A stretch of 44,846 nt of DNA. Source: Myroides odoratimimus. GTDB taxonomy: Bacteria > Bacteroidota > Bacteroidia > Flavobacteriales > Flavobacteriaceae. Each line of letters opens with the position of its first letter. The stretch's first letter is position 1. Both the position numbers and the translations under genes were made by a program. The notes below the pieces were generated by a model. That model searched no databases and had not been told where the DNA came from. It was given only the letters and a program-made list of their open reading frames with translations. Shown one piece after another: positions 16,324 to 25,600 of this stretch. The stretch is taken from NCBI RefSeq assembly GCF_030326305.1, contig NZ_JACAKB010000025.1:1-44846 (forward strand). The letters are read 5' to 3'.

Positions 16324-17541
16324 ATGGGATTGAAGATTCTACATACAGCCGACTGGCACTTAGGGAAGAGATTAGATAACTTTAGCCGCCTAGACGAACA
16401 GCGCATAGTGCTAGACGAAATTTGCGAGATAGCAGATCGAGAAGCAGTGGATGTAGTCTTAGTAGCAGGGGATTTATTTGATACGTTTAACCCTCCAGTA
16501 GAAGCTGTAGAATTATTTTACAAAACACTTAAACGCTTAGCGAAGAATGGGGAGAGACCTGTCATCGCTATAGCTGGTAATCACGATAGTCCTGAGCGTA
16601 TAGACGCACCAGATCCGTTAGCGCGAGAGTGTGGGATTATCTTAGTAGGACTACCTCATGCTGAGGTTACTCCTTTTGAGATCGAAAATCAGTTTAAAAT
16701 ATCGAAGTCAACAAATGGTTTTTTTGAATTGAGATTAGAACGATTTAAACAACCGATACGTATACTACACACTCCTTATGCGAATGAGATAAGGCTAAAG
16801 AAAGCACTAGACACAGAAGATAAAGGAGCAGCTCTTAATGAGGTGTTAGGTGAGAGTTGGCAAGCTTTAGCAGATAAGTATTGTAAGACTAAAGGAGTGA
16901 ATCTATTGATCTCGCATCTGTATATGATGAACCGAAATGGAGAGTTATTAGAAGAACCTGATGGAGAGAAGCCTCTGAAGGTAGGTAATGCAGATATTAT
17001 ATACAGTGACATTATTCCAGAGCAAGTGCAGTATACCGCTCTAGGGCACTTACATAGAGCACATCAGGTGGGAGTAGAAGATAGACCTGTGGTTTATTCG
17101 GGTAGCCCATTGAGTTATAGTTTTAGTGAAGCTGGTCAGCAGAAGTATGTGATGATCTTAGAGGCAGAGGCTAGCAAACCTATTACTTATACTAAGGTAG
17201 CATTAGAGAGTGGGAGACAACTGTCACGTTTGAAGTTTGATAGTGTAGATGATGCTGTGGAGTGGTTATTAGCGAATCCGTATCATCTAGTAGAGTTAAC
17301 CATAGTAAGCGATACGTTCTTAAATGGGGATGATATCAAGAGGTTATACACTGCGCATGATGGTATTATTACGATTATCCCACAAGTAACACTGGGGGAC
17401 AAAGGAGAACAAGTGAATGTAAAACAGGTGAACTTAGAACAAGATATGCAAGGACTGTTTAGAGATTACTTTAAACAGCGCAATAAAGGGCAAGTGCCTA
17501 ATGAGGAGTTGATGGATTTGTTTAACGAGATTTTAGATTAG
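16324..17541 (+). CDS. sbcD: Exonuclease SbcCD, nuclease subunit SbcD
   Basis: The Mre11-like phosphoesterase of the SbcCD complex, which opens hairpins and trims blocked DNA ends during repair and replication. All metal-binding motifs are present: D10-x-H12 (HTADWHLGK), GD50LFD, GN86H87D88, a His in ISHLY near residue 201, and GHLH near residue 243. The C-terminal capping and SbcC-binding region follows to residue 405, a normal length. It starts the operon behind a -7 box, and SbcC begins six bases after its stop, so the two subunits are made together. Confidence 0.96.
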   Translation: MGLKILHTADWHLGKRLDNFSRLDEQRIVLDEICEIADREAVDVVLVAGDLFDTFNPPVEAVELFYKTLKRLAKNGERPVIAIAGNHDSPERIDAPDPLARECGIILVGLPHAEVTPFEIENQFKISKSTNGFFELRLERFKQPIRILHTPYANEIRLKKALDTEDKGAALNEVLGESWQALADKYCKTKGVNLLISHLYMMNRNGELLEEPDGEKPLKVGNADIIYSDIIPEQVQYTALGHLHRAHQVGVEDRPVVYSGSPLSYSFSEAGQQKYVMILEAEASKPITYTKVALESGRQLSRLKFDSVDDAVEWLLANPYHLVELTIVSDTFLNGDDIKRLYTAHDGIITIIPQVTLGDKGEQVNVKQVNLEQDMQGLFRDYFKQRNKGQVPNEELMDLFNEILD

Positions 17542-17547
17542 AGCAGT

Positions 17548-20500
17548 ATGATACCAATTAAGTTAACAATAGAAGGACTGTATTCTTATCAAGAAAAACA
17601 GGTTATTGACTTCACCAGTCTTATAGAGGCAGGGTTATTCGGTATATTCGGTAAGGTAGGATCAGGAAAGTCATCTATTTTAGAAGCTATTTCTTTTGGG
17701 CTTTACGGAGAGACAGAGCGTATGAACTCTCGTGATAACCGTGCGTATAATATGATGAACCTAAAGTCTGACCGTTCGGTAATAGACTTTGAGTTCTATA
17801 ATTTTAAAGATGAGAAATACCGCATCTATAGAGAGTTTAGAAGAAACTCTAAGCGCTTCGATGATGTAAAGAGAGGTGAGGCAACATTGTATAAGGATGA
17901 AGATGGTATCTGGGTACCTCAGAAAGAGTTGAATATACAGGAAGTAGTAGGGCTGAGCTATGAGAACTTTAAGCGTACTATCATTATTCCTCAAGGGAAA
18001 TTCAGAGAATTTATAGAATTAGGAGGAAAGGATAGAACGAAGATGATGCAAGAGATATTCGGTCTAGACCGTTTTGACCTTGCAGATAAGACTAAACGAT
18101 TATATAGTTCGACTAAAGAGAGTCTGAATTTAGTAGAAGGAGAGCTAAAAAGTTTTAGCCAAGTTACAACGGAGCAGATAGCAGAGCAGAAGGCGCTACA
18201 CTTACAGGAGGCAGAGAAGTTTAATGTGCTAAGTAAGACTTTTAAGGAAGAAAACGAAAGTTATCAAAAGGTCAAAGCAGTGAAGGATGACTTCTCAGCA
18301 TTGGAGGTAAAGAAAGCAGAGTTAGGTACATTAGAAGTGAAGTTACCTGAGATAACTGCTCAAAAGAACGAATTGTCTCAGTATGAACAATTAGATAAAG
18401 CATTTTCTGCTATACTGTTAGAACAACAAAAGACAGTTGATAAGACTGTGAATCGAGAGACTCGATTAGCTACATTGACAAAAGAAACCACAGAGCTACA
18501 AAGTCAGTTTAAGAAAGTGACAGATGAGCTCAAAGTAGCAGAACAACAGTATGCAGGCTTAGAACACCTAAAAGCAGAGTTGTATGAGTTGAATTTGATC
18601 AAAGAAATCAAGAAAGCTAATCTAGCTAAGGAGACCTTATTAGAGCGTTATCACAAAGGGAAGTCTTTCGTAGTAGATGCTGAGAAGGCATTAGAGGGGA
18701 GCAAACTTGCTTTAGCACAAAAGGAGATAGAACTAAATACTGCCAAAACAGCTAGAGTAGATACAACGATGCTGATGGCTATAGAGGCGTGGTTCGGTCA
18801 GCAATCTTTTATTCACAAAGGAATTCAAGATGTGCAACAGCAAATGAATGCACTGCAGTCAGAGTTGCAAATAGTAGAAAAGGATATCTTAGGTCTAAAG
18901 TTAAAGGATATCAATCATTGGGAACAAGAGATAGAGAAGTATAGAAATCACTTTGAACAAGAGATCAATACGATAGAAGTAGAGTTGCGCAATCATAGTG
19001 TAGCTCAACAGTTAGCAGAGTATGCTAACGAGCTTCACGATGGGCAGCCTTGTCCTTTATGTGGTTCTGCACATCACCCTCATATTCTTCAGGGAGATGA
19101 TGTATCTTCTGCTATACAGCAGTGTGAACTTCGTCTAAGTGATATAAAGGATAAACAGGAGCGCCTAAAGAAATACGAAAGGAAAGCAGCTAGTCTTTTT
19201 GATAAAAAGAAACTCTTAACAACACAATGGCAAGAAAGCCAACAGAGGGAACAACACTTGCAACAAGAGTTAGTCTCTCATCAGCAGAACTTTGTTTGGA
19301 CAGTGATAGAGAAGGGTAATGAAACACAGTTTATCGAGTTAAAACAAAGAGCTGAGTTAGCGAACAAGCAAGTAGAAGTTCTAGAGATACAATATACTAC
19401 AATAGGAAAAGAGGTAGAACAGCACAGAGGTAATGTAGATAAGTTTACTAAAGAACTAAATGCGATAGAGGTAGAAGGTGTCAGTTTAGACAGTGAAATC
19501 AAATCTAAGAGTACACAGATTATAAGGTTGCAGATAGAGACCTATTTAAGTTTAGAGGAGACTTTATTAGCACAGCAAGTACAGCAACGAGAAGCTAATG
19601 TAACCTTAGTAGAACAACGCTATAGAGATCTAACGAATCAATATCAGATGATGTCTCCTAAATTGGCAAGCTTACAGACAGAGAGCAATAGTGTACAAGT
19701 AGAGTTAAATGAACTGAAAGTAGCTATTGATCAGTTTAACGAGCAGATTAAGGCTTTATTAATCACTCATCAAGTACAATCTGTAGAGGAAGTGCGTAGT
19801 GTGCTAGATAAACAGATTAATGTCGTAGAACGTAGAGAACAAATACAAGCATTCGAAGTACAACTAGAGGTTGTCCGAAATGCTGTGAGTACTTTAGAAA
19901 TGAAGTTAGAAGGTATTTCTTTTGATCAAGAGAAATTCGCTAAACAGCAAGAAGAAATAATGAAGTTAGAGCTACAGGTTAAAGAGGCTACAGAGGTTGT
20001 AGCTAAATTAGCTGGAGAGATAGATCGTTTGGAAAAAGACTATGCGAAGAAGCAAAACTTACAGAAGCAGTATGATGCAATAGAAAAACGGGTGAAGAAT
20101 CTGAATACGCTATTGACAATGTTTAGTGGAGCTGGTTTTGTAAATTATGTGTCAGCTATCTATTTAAAGAACTTATGCGATATGGCGAATGCCCGTTTCC
20201 ATCGATTGACGAATAACCAATTGAGCTTACAGCTAAACGAAGCAAATGAGTTTGAGATCATAGATTATTTAAACAATGGGAAAGCGAGAAGTGTGAAGAC
20301 TTTATCTGGAGGACAGAGTTTTCAGGTGTCATTATCTTTAGCGTTAGCATTAGCAGAGAGCGTACAGAGTTTATCTAAGTCAGATAGAAACTTCTTCTTT
20401 ATAGATGAAGGGTTCGGTACACAGGATAGTGAGTCAGTAAATATTGTATTCGAGACTTTGAGTAATCTGCATAAGGAGAATAGAATAGTTGGTATTATCT

Positions 20501-20592
20501 CTCACGTAGATGAACTACAAGAGCGCATCCCTATGTCTCTATCTGTGGTAAAAGATGAAGAACGAGGTAGTGAAGTAGTGATTAATTATTAG
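17548..20592 (+). CDS. sbcC: Exonuclease SbcCD, ATPase subunit SbcC
   Basis: The Rad50-like SMC ATPase partner of SbcD, 1014 aa. Walker A is at residues 35-42 (GKVGSGKS), the Q-loop region follows near 148 (IIPQGKFREF), and two long coiled coils (about 180-490 and 520-850) flank the zinc hook C502-P-L-C505, placed at the protein midpoint as expected. The ABC signature LSGGQ is at 919-923 and Walker B FFFIDEG with D953/E954. Hook-mediated dimers tether DNA ends while SbcD cuts. The operon ends at the terminator 22 bases downstream, the first of the two identical copies that bracket the toxin-antitoxin genes. Confidence 0.96.
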   Translation: MIPIKLTIEGLYSYQEKQVIDFTSLIEAGLFGIFGKVGSGKSSILEAISFGLYGETERMNSRDNRAYNMMNLKSDRSVIDFEFYNFKDEKYRIYREFRRNSKRFDDVKRGEATLYKDEDGIWVPQKELNIQEVVGLSYENFKRTIIIPQGKFREFIELGGKDRTKMMQEIFGLDRFDLADKTKRLYSSTKESLNLVEGELKSFSQVTTEQIAEQKALHLQEAEKFNVLSKTFKEENESYQKVKAVKDDFSALEVKKAELGTLEVKLPEITAQKNELSQYEQLDKAFSAILLEQQKTVDKTVNRETRLATLTKETTELQSQFKKVTDELKVAEQQYAGLEHLKAELYELNLIKEIKKANLAKETLLERYHKGKSFVVDAEKALEGSKLALAQKEIELNTAKTARVDTTMLMAIEAWFGQQSFIHKGIQDVQQQMNALQSELQIVEKDILGLKLKDINHWEQEIEKYRNHFEQEINTIEVELRNHSVAQQLAEYANELHDGQPCPLCGSAHHPHILQGDDVSSAIQQCELRLSDIKDKQERLKKYERKAASLFDKKKLLTTQWQESQQREQHLQQELVSHQQNFVWTVIEKGNETQFIELKQRAELANKQVEVLEIQYTTIGKEVEQHRGNVDKFTKELNAIEVEGVSLDSEIKSKSTQIIRLQIETYLSLEETLLAQQVQQREANVTLVEQRYRDLTNQYQMMSPKLASLQTESNSVQVELNELKVAIDQFNEQIKALLITHQVQSVEEVRSVLDKQINVVERREQIQAFEVQLEVVRNAVSTLEMKLEGISFDQEKFAKQQEEIMKLELQVKEATEVVAKLAGEIDRLEKDYAKKQNLQKQYDAIEKRVKNLNTLLTMFSGAGFVNYVSAIYLKNLCDMANARFHRLTNNQLSLQLNEANEFEIIDYLNNGKARSVKTLSGGQSFQVSLSLALALAESVQSLSKSDRNFFFIDEGFGTQDSESVNIVFETLSNLHKENRIVGIISHVDELQERIPMSLSVVKDEERGSEVVINY

Positions 20593-20613
20593 TAAACCTC
20601 ATTTATATATTAC

Positions 20614-20643
20614 AGCCCATTCAGTGATGATTGGGCTTTTTTT
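20614..20643 (+). terminator. Terminator after sbcC (repeat copy 1)
   Basis: Stem AGCCCA / TGGGCT, a T-T mismatch, then TCA / TGA closed by a GTGA tetraloop, followed by seven T. The 28 bases from 20614 to 20641 are identical to 21352-21379. Confidence 0.92.
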
Positions 20644-20687
20644 ATGGTATGGTTTTAGTGGCTTAATATGTTGATTTATAGTTTGTA

Positions 20688-20718
20688 TTGTTTTTAAGTA
20701 ACTTTTAAATTACCTTTG
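20688..20718 (+). promoter_or_regulatory. Full Bacteroidetes promoter of the toxin-antitoxin pair
   Basis: TTG at 20688-20690, a 20-base spacer, and TACCTTTG at 20711-20718, the textbook -33/-7 arrangement. The expected transcription start (about 20722-20726) falls on or just after the first possible ATG of the toxin at 20721, so either the mRNA is nearly leaderless or translation begins at ATG 20742. Confidence 0.65.
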
Positions 20719-20720
20719 TA

Positions 20721-21056
20721 ATGAAGATAAGAGAAGTAGTGATGTATAAGAATTACTTTAATGAGTTTTTAAGTAAACAACCATTAAAGGTTCAAATGAA
20801 GATAATTAAAATAATTGAAGCAGTTGAAATTCTAGATAGAATACCTTCTAATTACATGAAGCATATTTTGGGAACAGTAGGTTTGTATGAAATAAGAATA
20901 CAATTAGGAAGTGATATTTGGAGAGTGTTCTGTTTTTTTGATGGAGATAAATTAGTGGTTTTATTGAGTGGCTTCCAAAAGAAAACTCAAAAGACTCCCT
21001 TAAATGAGATTAAAAAGGCTATAAAGTTAATGAATGAGTATTATGAAAGAAAATAG
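20721..21056 (+). CDS. RelE/HigB-type toxin (phage-derived Gp49-like)
   Basis: A 111-aa toxin of the Gp49-like/HigB group. These are RelE-fold mRNA interferases that cut translated mRNA at the ribosome. The hallmark segments are present: MKHILGTVGLYEIRIQLGSDIWRVFCFF (residues about 47-74) and SGFQKKTQKTPLNEI (about 82-96), supplying the Arg/Lys residues used for catalysis and RNA contact. Toxin-first order with an overlapping antitoxin is typical of higBA. The first ATG is kept because residues 2-7 complete the first beta strand, although the promoter position would favour Met8 (20742). The gene pair is bracketed by identical terminators, a sign of insertion or duplication. Confidence 0.87.
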   Translation: MKIREVVMYKNYFNEFLSKQPLKVQMKIIKIIEAVEILDRIPSNYMKHILGTVGLYEIRIQLGSDIWRVFCFFDGDKLVVLLSGFQKKTQKTPLNEIKKAIKLMNEYYERK

Positions 21057-21345
21057 AGATGTGAAGACTTGGTCACAAGTAAAAGATGAGGTGTTTGGTG
21101 TAGTTGGAGAACCAAAAAGAGATGAGATAGAGAGAGAAGTAGAGACTTTTAAAGTAGGACTATTGCTTAGAAAGGCAAGAGAAGAGAAAAAGCTAACTCA
21201 AGCAGAACTAGCTAGTTTAGTGAATAAGAAGAGAGAATATATTTCTCGAGTAGAAAATAATGGAAGTAATATGACATTAAAGACGTTATATGATATCGTA
21301 GAAAAAGGATTAGGAGGAAAGGTGACAATATCTATTGAACTATAA
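21034..21345 (+). CDS. XRE-family antitoxin (HigA-like)
   Basis: A 103-aa partner of the upstream toxin that overlaps it by 23 bases, so the two are translationally coupled. Residues about 40-95 form a Cro/CI-type helix-turn-helix: LLLRKAREEKKLTQAELASLVNKKREYISRVENNGSNMTLKTLYDIVE. Residues 1-38 are charged and flexible, the usual toxin-neutralising segment. It is expected to bind the toxin and repress the shared promoter at 20688-20718. ATG 21043 is an alternative start (MKENRD). The second identical terminator follows seven bases after the stop. Confidence 0.88.
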   Translation: MSIMKENRDVKTWSQVKDEVFGVVGEPKRDEIEREVETFKVGLLLRKAREEKKLTQAELASLVNKKREYISRVENNGSNMTLKTLYDIVEKGLGGKVTISIEL

Positions 21346-21351
21346 ATATAT

Positions 21352-21379
21352 AGCCCATTCAGTGATGATTGGGCTTTTT
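21352..21379. terminator. Terminator after the toxin-antitoxin pair (repeat copy 2)
   Basis: This is a 28-base exact copy of the terminator behind sbcC (20614-20641), including its internal T-T mismatch and GTGA loop. The convergent MFS gene ends three bases further on, so the hairpin may serve both strands, though the T-tract is on the plus strand. Confidence 0.92.
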
Positions 21380-21381
21380 GT

Positions 21382-22545
21382 TTATTTTGATGAGGTAGAT
21401 TCGATAACTATAAATCTACTTAGTAGAGAGATAGCTAACCCAAAAAAGGCTACTATAGCAAAGGCAGTCTTAAGAGAAGAGTGCTGTGCAATAAACCCTA
21501 TAACTGGTGGTCCTAAAAAGAAACCGATAAAACCAATACTGGTAATTAACGTTAAGGCCTGCTGAGGTGGCATTGTTTTCGTGTGTCCTGCTAAGTTATA
21601 ACACATGGGTACTACGGCTGATACACCAAGCCCTACAATCATAAAAGAAGCAATCGTTGTATATACACTTGGAAACATAACCGATGCACCTAACCCTAAA
21701 AAAAGTAATATACCACAGAAAAGTAATGTCTTCTGTTCTCCAAATTTTCTAACTGTAAAGTCAGATATAAAACGGCCACTTGCCATCGCAAACATATAAG
21801 CTGTCAGTCCATATCCGATAAGCTGTATAGGAGCATGGGTGACATGTTTCATATATTCACTAGACCAATCAGTCATCATCCCTTCTGCTACCATAGCGAA
21901 GAAGGCTAATAGCCCTAACAAGACTAAGTTCTTATCGGGTAATTGAAAGCCTTTCTTTTCTGTTAGTATTGGATTATCACTAGCAGCGTCGTTTGTTTCA
22001 GGAATAAGGTATTTAAAAAGCAATAGAGAAACAATAATCCCTACGGTAGAGTAATAGATAAAATGTTCTAAAGGTGGGACATAGCTACTGATCATCTCTG
22101 CGCCTAACCATGAGGCAGCAAAGCCTCCTATACTCCAAGTACCATGTAGAGAGCCTATGATTTGTCCTTTATATAGTTTAGAGACCTTAATAGCCTGTGT
22201 GTTGATAGAAATATTAGTGATATTACTAATTGCCCCGAATAAGACTAAGTTTAGTTTTAACTGCCATAATACCTCCCAATAACCAATACCCACTAATAGT
22301 ACTAAGTAGGTTAATAAGAAGAATAGGGTTGCTTTTTTACTGCCGAGTTTCTCTATTATTTTACCTGCTATAGGAAGAGTTATTAAGGTTCCTATAGAGA
22401 TGTATAATAAGACAAATCCCCAAGCAGAGTCATTTACTCCGAAAGCTTCTTTAATAGTAGGAATACGCGATGCCCATGAGGCAGATATTCCTCCAAAGAT
22501 GAAGAATAAAACAGTTACGGCTATACGTGCTAAGTGTTTTGACAT
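21382..22545 (-). CDS. MFS transporter (YbjJ-like)
   Basis: A 387-aa inner-membrane transporter with about 12 helices. The opening FGGISASWASRIPTIKEAFGVNDSAWGFVLL resembles the YbjJ-type MFS proteins, and a loop motif AGKIIEKLGSKKA near residues 60-72 matches the MFS loop 2-3 signature. A charged cytoplasmic loop lies at about 187-205. The substrate is unknown; some relatives transport sugars or export small molecules. It stands alone, 41 bases downstream of the terminator that ends the large ATPase operon, and converges on the toxin-antitoxin terminator. Confidence 0.85.
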   Translation of the reverse strand: MSKHLARIAVTVLFFIFGGISASWASRIPTIKEAFGVNDSAWGFVLLYISIGTLITLPIAGKIIEKLGSKKATLFFLLTYLVLLVGIGYWEVLWQLKLNLVLFGAISNITNISINTQAIKVSKLYKGQIIGSLHGTWSIGGFAASWLGAEMISSYVPPLEHFIYYSTVGIIVSLLLFKYLIPETNDAASDNPILTEKKGFQLPDKNLVLLGLLAFFAMVAEGMMTDWSSEYMKHVTHAPIQLIGYGLTAYMFAMASGRFISDFTVRKFGEQKTLLFCGILLFLGLGASVMFPSVYTTIASFMIVGLGVSAVVPMCYNLAGHTKTMPPQQALTLITSIGFIGFFLGPPVIGFIAQHSSLKTAFAIVAFFGLAISLLSRFIVIESTSSK

Positions 22546-22586
22546 AGTTCTTTTTGATTGAAAGCCGTAAATGTATGAATAAATAA

Positions 22587-22615
22587 AAACGGTCTGTTGT
22601 TTATACAGACCGTTT
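22587..22615 (-). terminator. Terminator of the flotillin/ATPase operon
   Basis: The 11-bp stem AAACGGTCTGT / ACAGACCGTTT with a 7-base loop is followed, on the minus strand, by TTATTT. It lies nine bases past the ATPase stop. Confidence 0.88.
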
Positions 22616-22623
22616 AGATGATT

Positions 22624-25600
22624 TTATTTTTTGATTGCTTTAGCAATGCTTTCTAAGTTTTGATTAAAGTCCATCAGTTGACCTAATACTTGAGCAACTT
22701 GATTGTCTTTACCTGCCATACCTAATTTGTTTTGCTTAACAAAGATATCTTTAATATCCTCCCACCGTTGACGCTCTACATCTGTTAGTCGATTAGCAAG
22801 CTCTTTTAGCTTAAGTAAGTTAGCCTCTGTATCTGATGTCAAGGTCTGTGACTCGTTCTCATAATGAGTTAAGATTAACTCATCTATTTCACTATCGTTC
22901 ATCAGTGGAACTATCCTACTCATCATCTTATTCATATCACGGTAAGAACCTTGTAGCTTAAAGGCAGGTTCTGTTCTATAAGCATTGTCCATACTTGCAC
23001 TTAAGATATACTGTTGGTTTACCTTTAGTACAATATCTCTTACTGTTATTGATTTCTTTAATACAGCAGTAAACTCTTCTATCTCTTGTCCACTAAAGTT
23101 TCCTTCTAAGGATAAAGATTCTTCTGACTTCGTTTCGATATGGTTAATCAGTTTATAGAAGTCGTCTAAAGAGTTACTACTCAACTTCTGAAAATAGGTG
23201 TTCTCAGCAATCGCGTTTTCTAATAAACTTAGTTTGAACAAATGCTCTGTACTACCAATCACATCTCCTAAGTTATACGTATCTGCACGGTTAGCTAACA
23301 TGTCTGGTATCTGAAACTTCTCTCCTGATTCTGTATATGGGTTACCAGCCATAATGATACAAAACCGCTTACCTCTTAAGTCATACGTTTTACTCTCTCC
23401 TTCGAAAATACCATCCATCTTACGCTGTCCATCGGCTAGAGAGATAAACTTCTGTAAAAACTCAGAACTACAGTGTTGTATGTCGTCTAAGTATAGCATT
23501 ACGTTGTCCGCCATTTCGAACGATAAGTTGATCTTCTTTAGTTCTTCACGAGCACCAGAAGTCTTCGCTTCAGTTGGATCAATAGAAGTAATAGAGTGTC
23601 CAATAGTTGGTCCGTTAATCTTAACAAAGTGAAGACCTAAAGCATTGGCTAAGTATTCCATTAGGGTAGTCTTACCATACCCAGGAGGAGATACTAATAA
23701 TAACATTCCCATACGTGCTGTACGTTTGTTATCACCATAAACTCCTATCTGTTTGGCTAAGTTATTTCCAATTAATGGAAAGTAAACTTCATTAATCAGT
23801 TTATTACGAACAAAAGAAGTCAGTACACGCGGTTTTAATTCATTTACTTTTAATGATTTCTTGTATTCGCTTAACAACATATCTTTAGTAGCAATAAAGT
23901 CTGTAAACATTGGAACACTTTCAGTCTCGAATACTTGAAGTTTGCGCATATATTCGTGATAGTCTAATGTATAAGTATCTTGTACTATTAAAGTGTGATT
24001 CCCTTTTAGGTTGTTTAAGACTACAGTATCAGTACTCTCTTTTAAAGTATAGTTATACTGTTTTTCAAATAACAGTAAACAACAAGCTTCGTCTATATAC
24101 TTTTTGTAAAGGGCAGCACTTGGTTCATTATCTATATAAGAATACAACCAGTTTTGTATTAGATAGAAAGCATCTAATGTAGATAAGGTTGCATCGTTAA
24201 TATCATTCTCAAAGGTTACATTCGCATTCTTTTGTTGTAAGAAAGCGACAAACTGTTTCTTTAACTGAGAAGCTTGTCCAGCTTTGGTAAAGAACACTCC
24301 TGAAGAGAACTCTTCAAAAATATAATGTGCTATGTCTTTCTTGTATGCTAATTCACGCAATGGAGATTGCCATTGTGTATATAGCTCCTCTAATTGACTA
24401 ATTATATATTGATAATTAGCACTGTTAGGGAATACCTTTTGTACAGCAGCAGCACTATTGATACTCTTCAATAAAGACTCTCTTACTTCCGCTTCTAATT
24501 TATACCAGAATACTTGTGCCGAAACACGGATAGCAGGAGCATACGTCAATATTCCTAACTCTGCTTTTAGCTTCAGTAGGGCTTGCGTAATCTCTAATCC
24601 GTCAAAGTCGTGTACTCCTTTTAAATACCCTTCAGAGTAATTTTGTTCTGTTCTAAACTTAACTGCTTCATGAATATCTAATGAAGGATTAGTCTGCAAC
24701 TCTTTTATGATTTGGTAAGCTAAATACTCAGCTCTATATACCTCGTTATTTTCAGAGATAAGATCTTGATTCCATATCTCCTTATAGGCATATATCTTAT
24801 CATTGTTAATAGGATAAGTAAAACTTGTTCCTGTTAAGTGATAATACAAAATATCGTTACGTCTTACAATAGTAAGGTCTAATGGCTGTTTGTTGACTAA
24901 GAATTTATGAGTACCTAAGCTAATTACATTTTCTCCATCAGCGAATAAGTCTTGTTTATCTCTTAGTGTACGCAGTGCATCCTCTTGACTCGTCTTCACG
25001 CTGTTCTCTAAATTCTCTGCTTTAGAGACATCGCCTAAGTCTTTTAGTTCGATTACTAATTGGCGTACCTTATCCACCATTAAGTCAGTAGAGAAGAATG
25101 CAAGTATCTCTTCTTTGGTTTTAAACGAAGAAGACTTGTTCTCTATATTTTTTAATATACGTAGACCTATCTGTTCTAATGAACTTGTACGTCTATTGAT
25201 TTGTTCTACTAACTGTGTTTTACGCGTATCAAAAGCTTTAGATACTTCTTCTCGCTTATCGGCTATCTTTAAGATAAAATCATCGAAGTCAGCAAACTTA
25301 CTCTCCAGTTCTTCTACTTGTACACTTACTTTAGAATGATATTCGTCACACTTCTCAGGTGAATTAGATAACTCTAAGAAGTTGATGATACTTTGATCAA
25401 GTAAGGTTAATTGGGCATGAAACTCAGCAATAGATTCATTCGTACGAAGAGAGTCTATCTTTCTCTTCAGTTGAGAACGCACCTCATTAAGCGAAGCAAA
25501 TATTACAGATATTTTCTCTATAATCTTTGTTGCTTGAGTAGTGTCTTCTATTTTTAAACTGTTCAGTATATCGATTAGCAGTTCTAACTCACCTGATATC

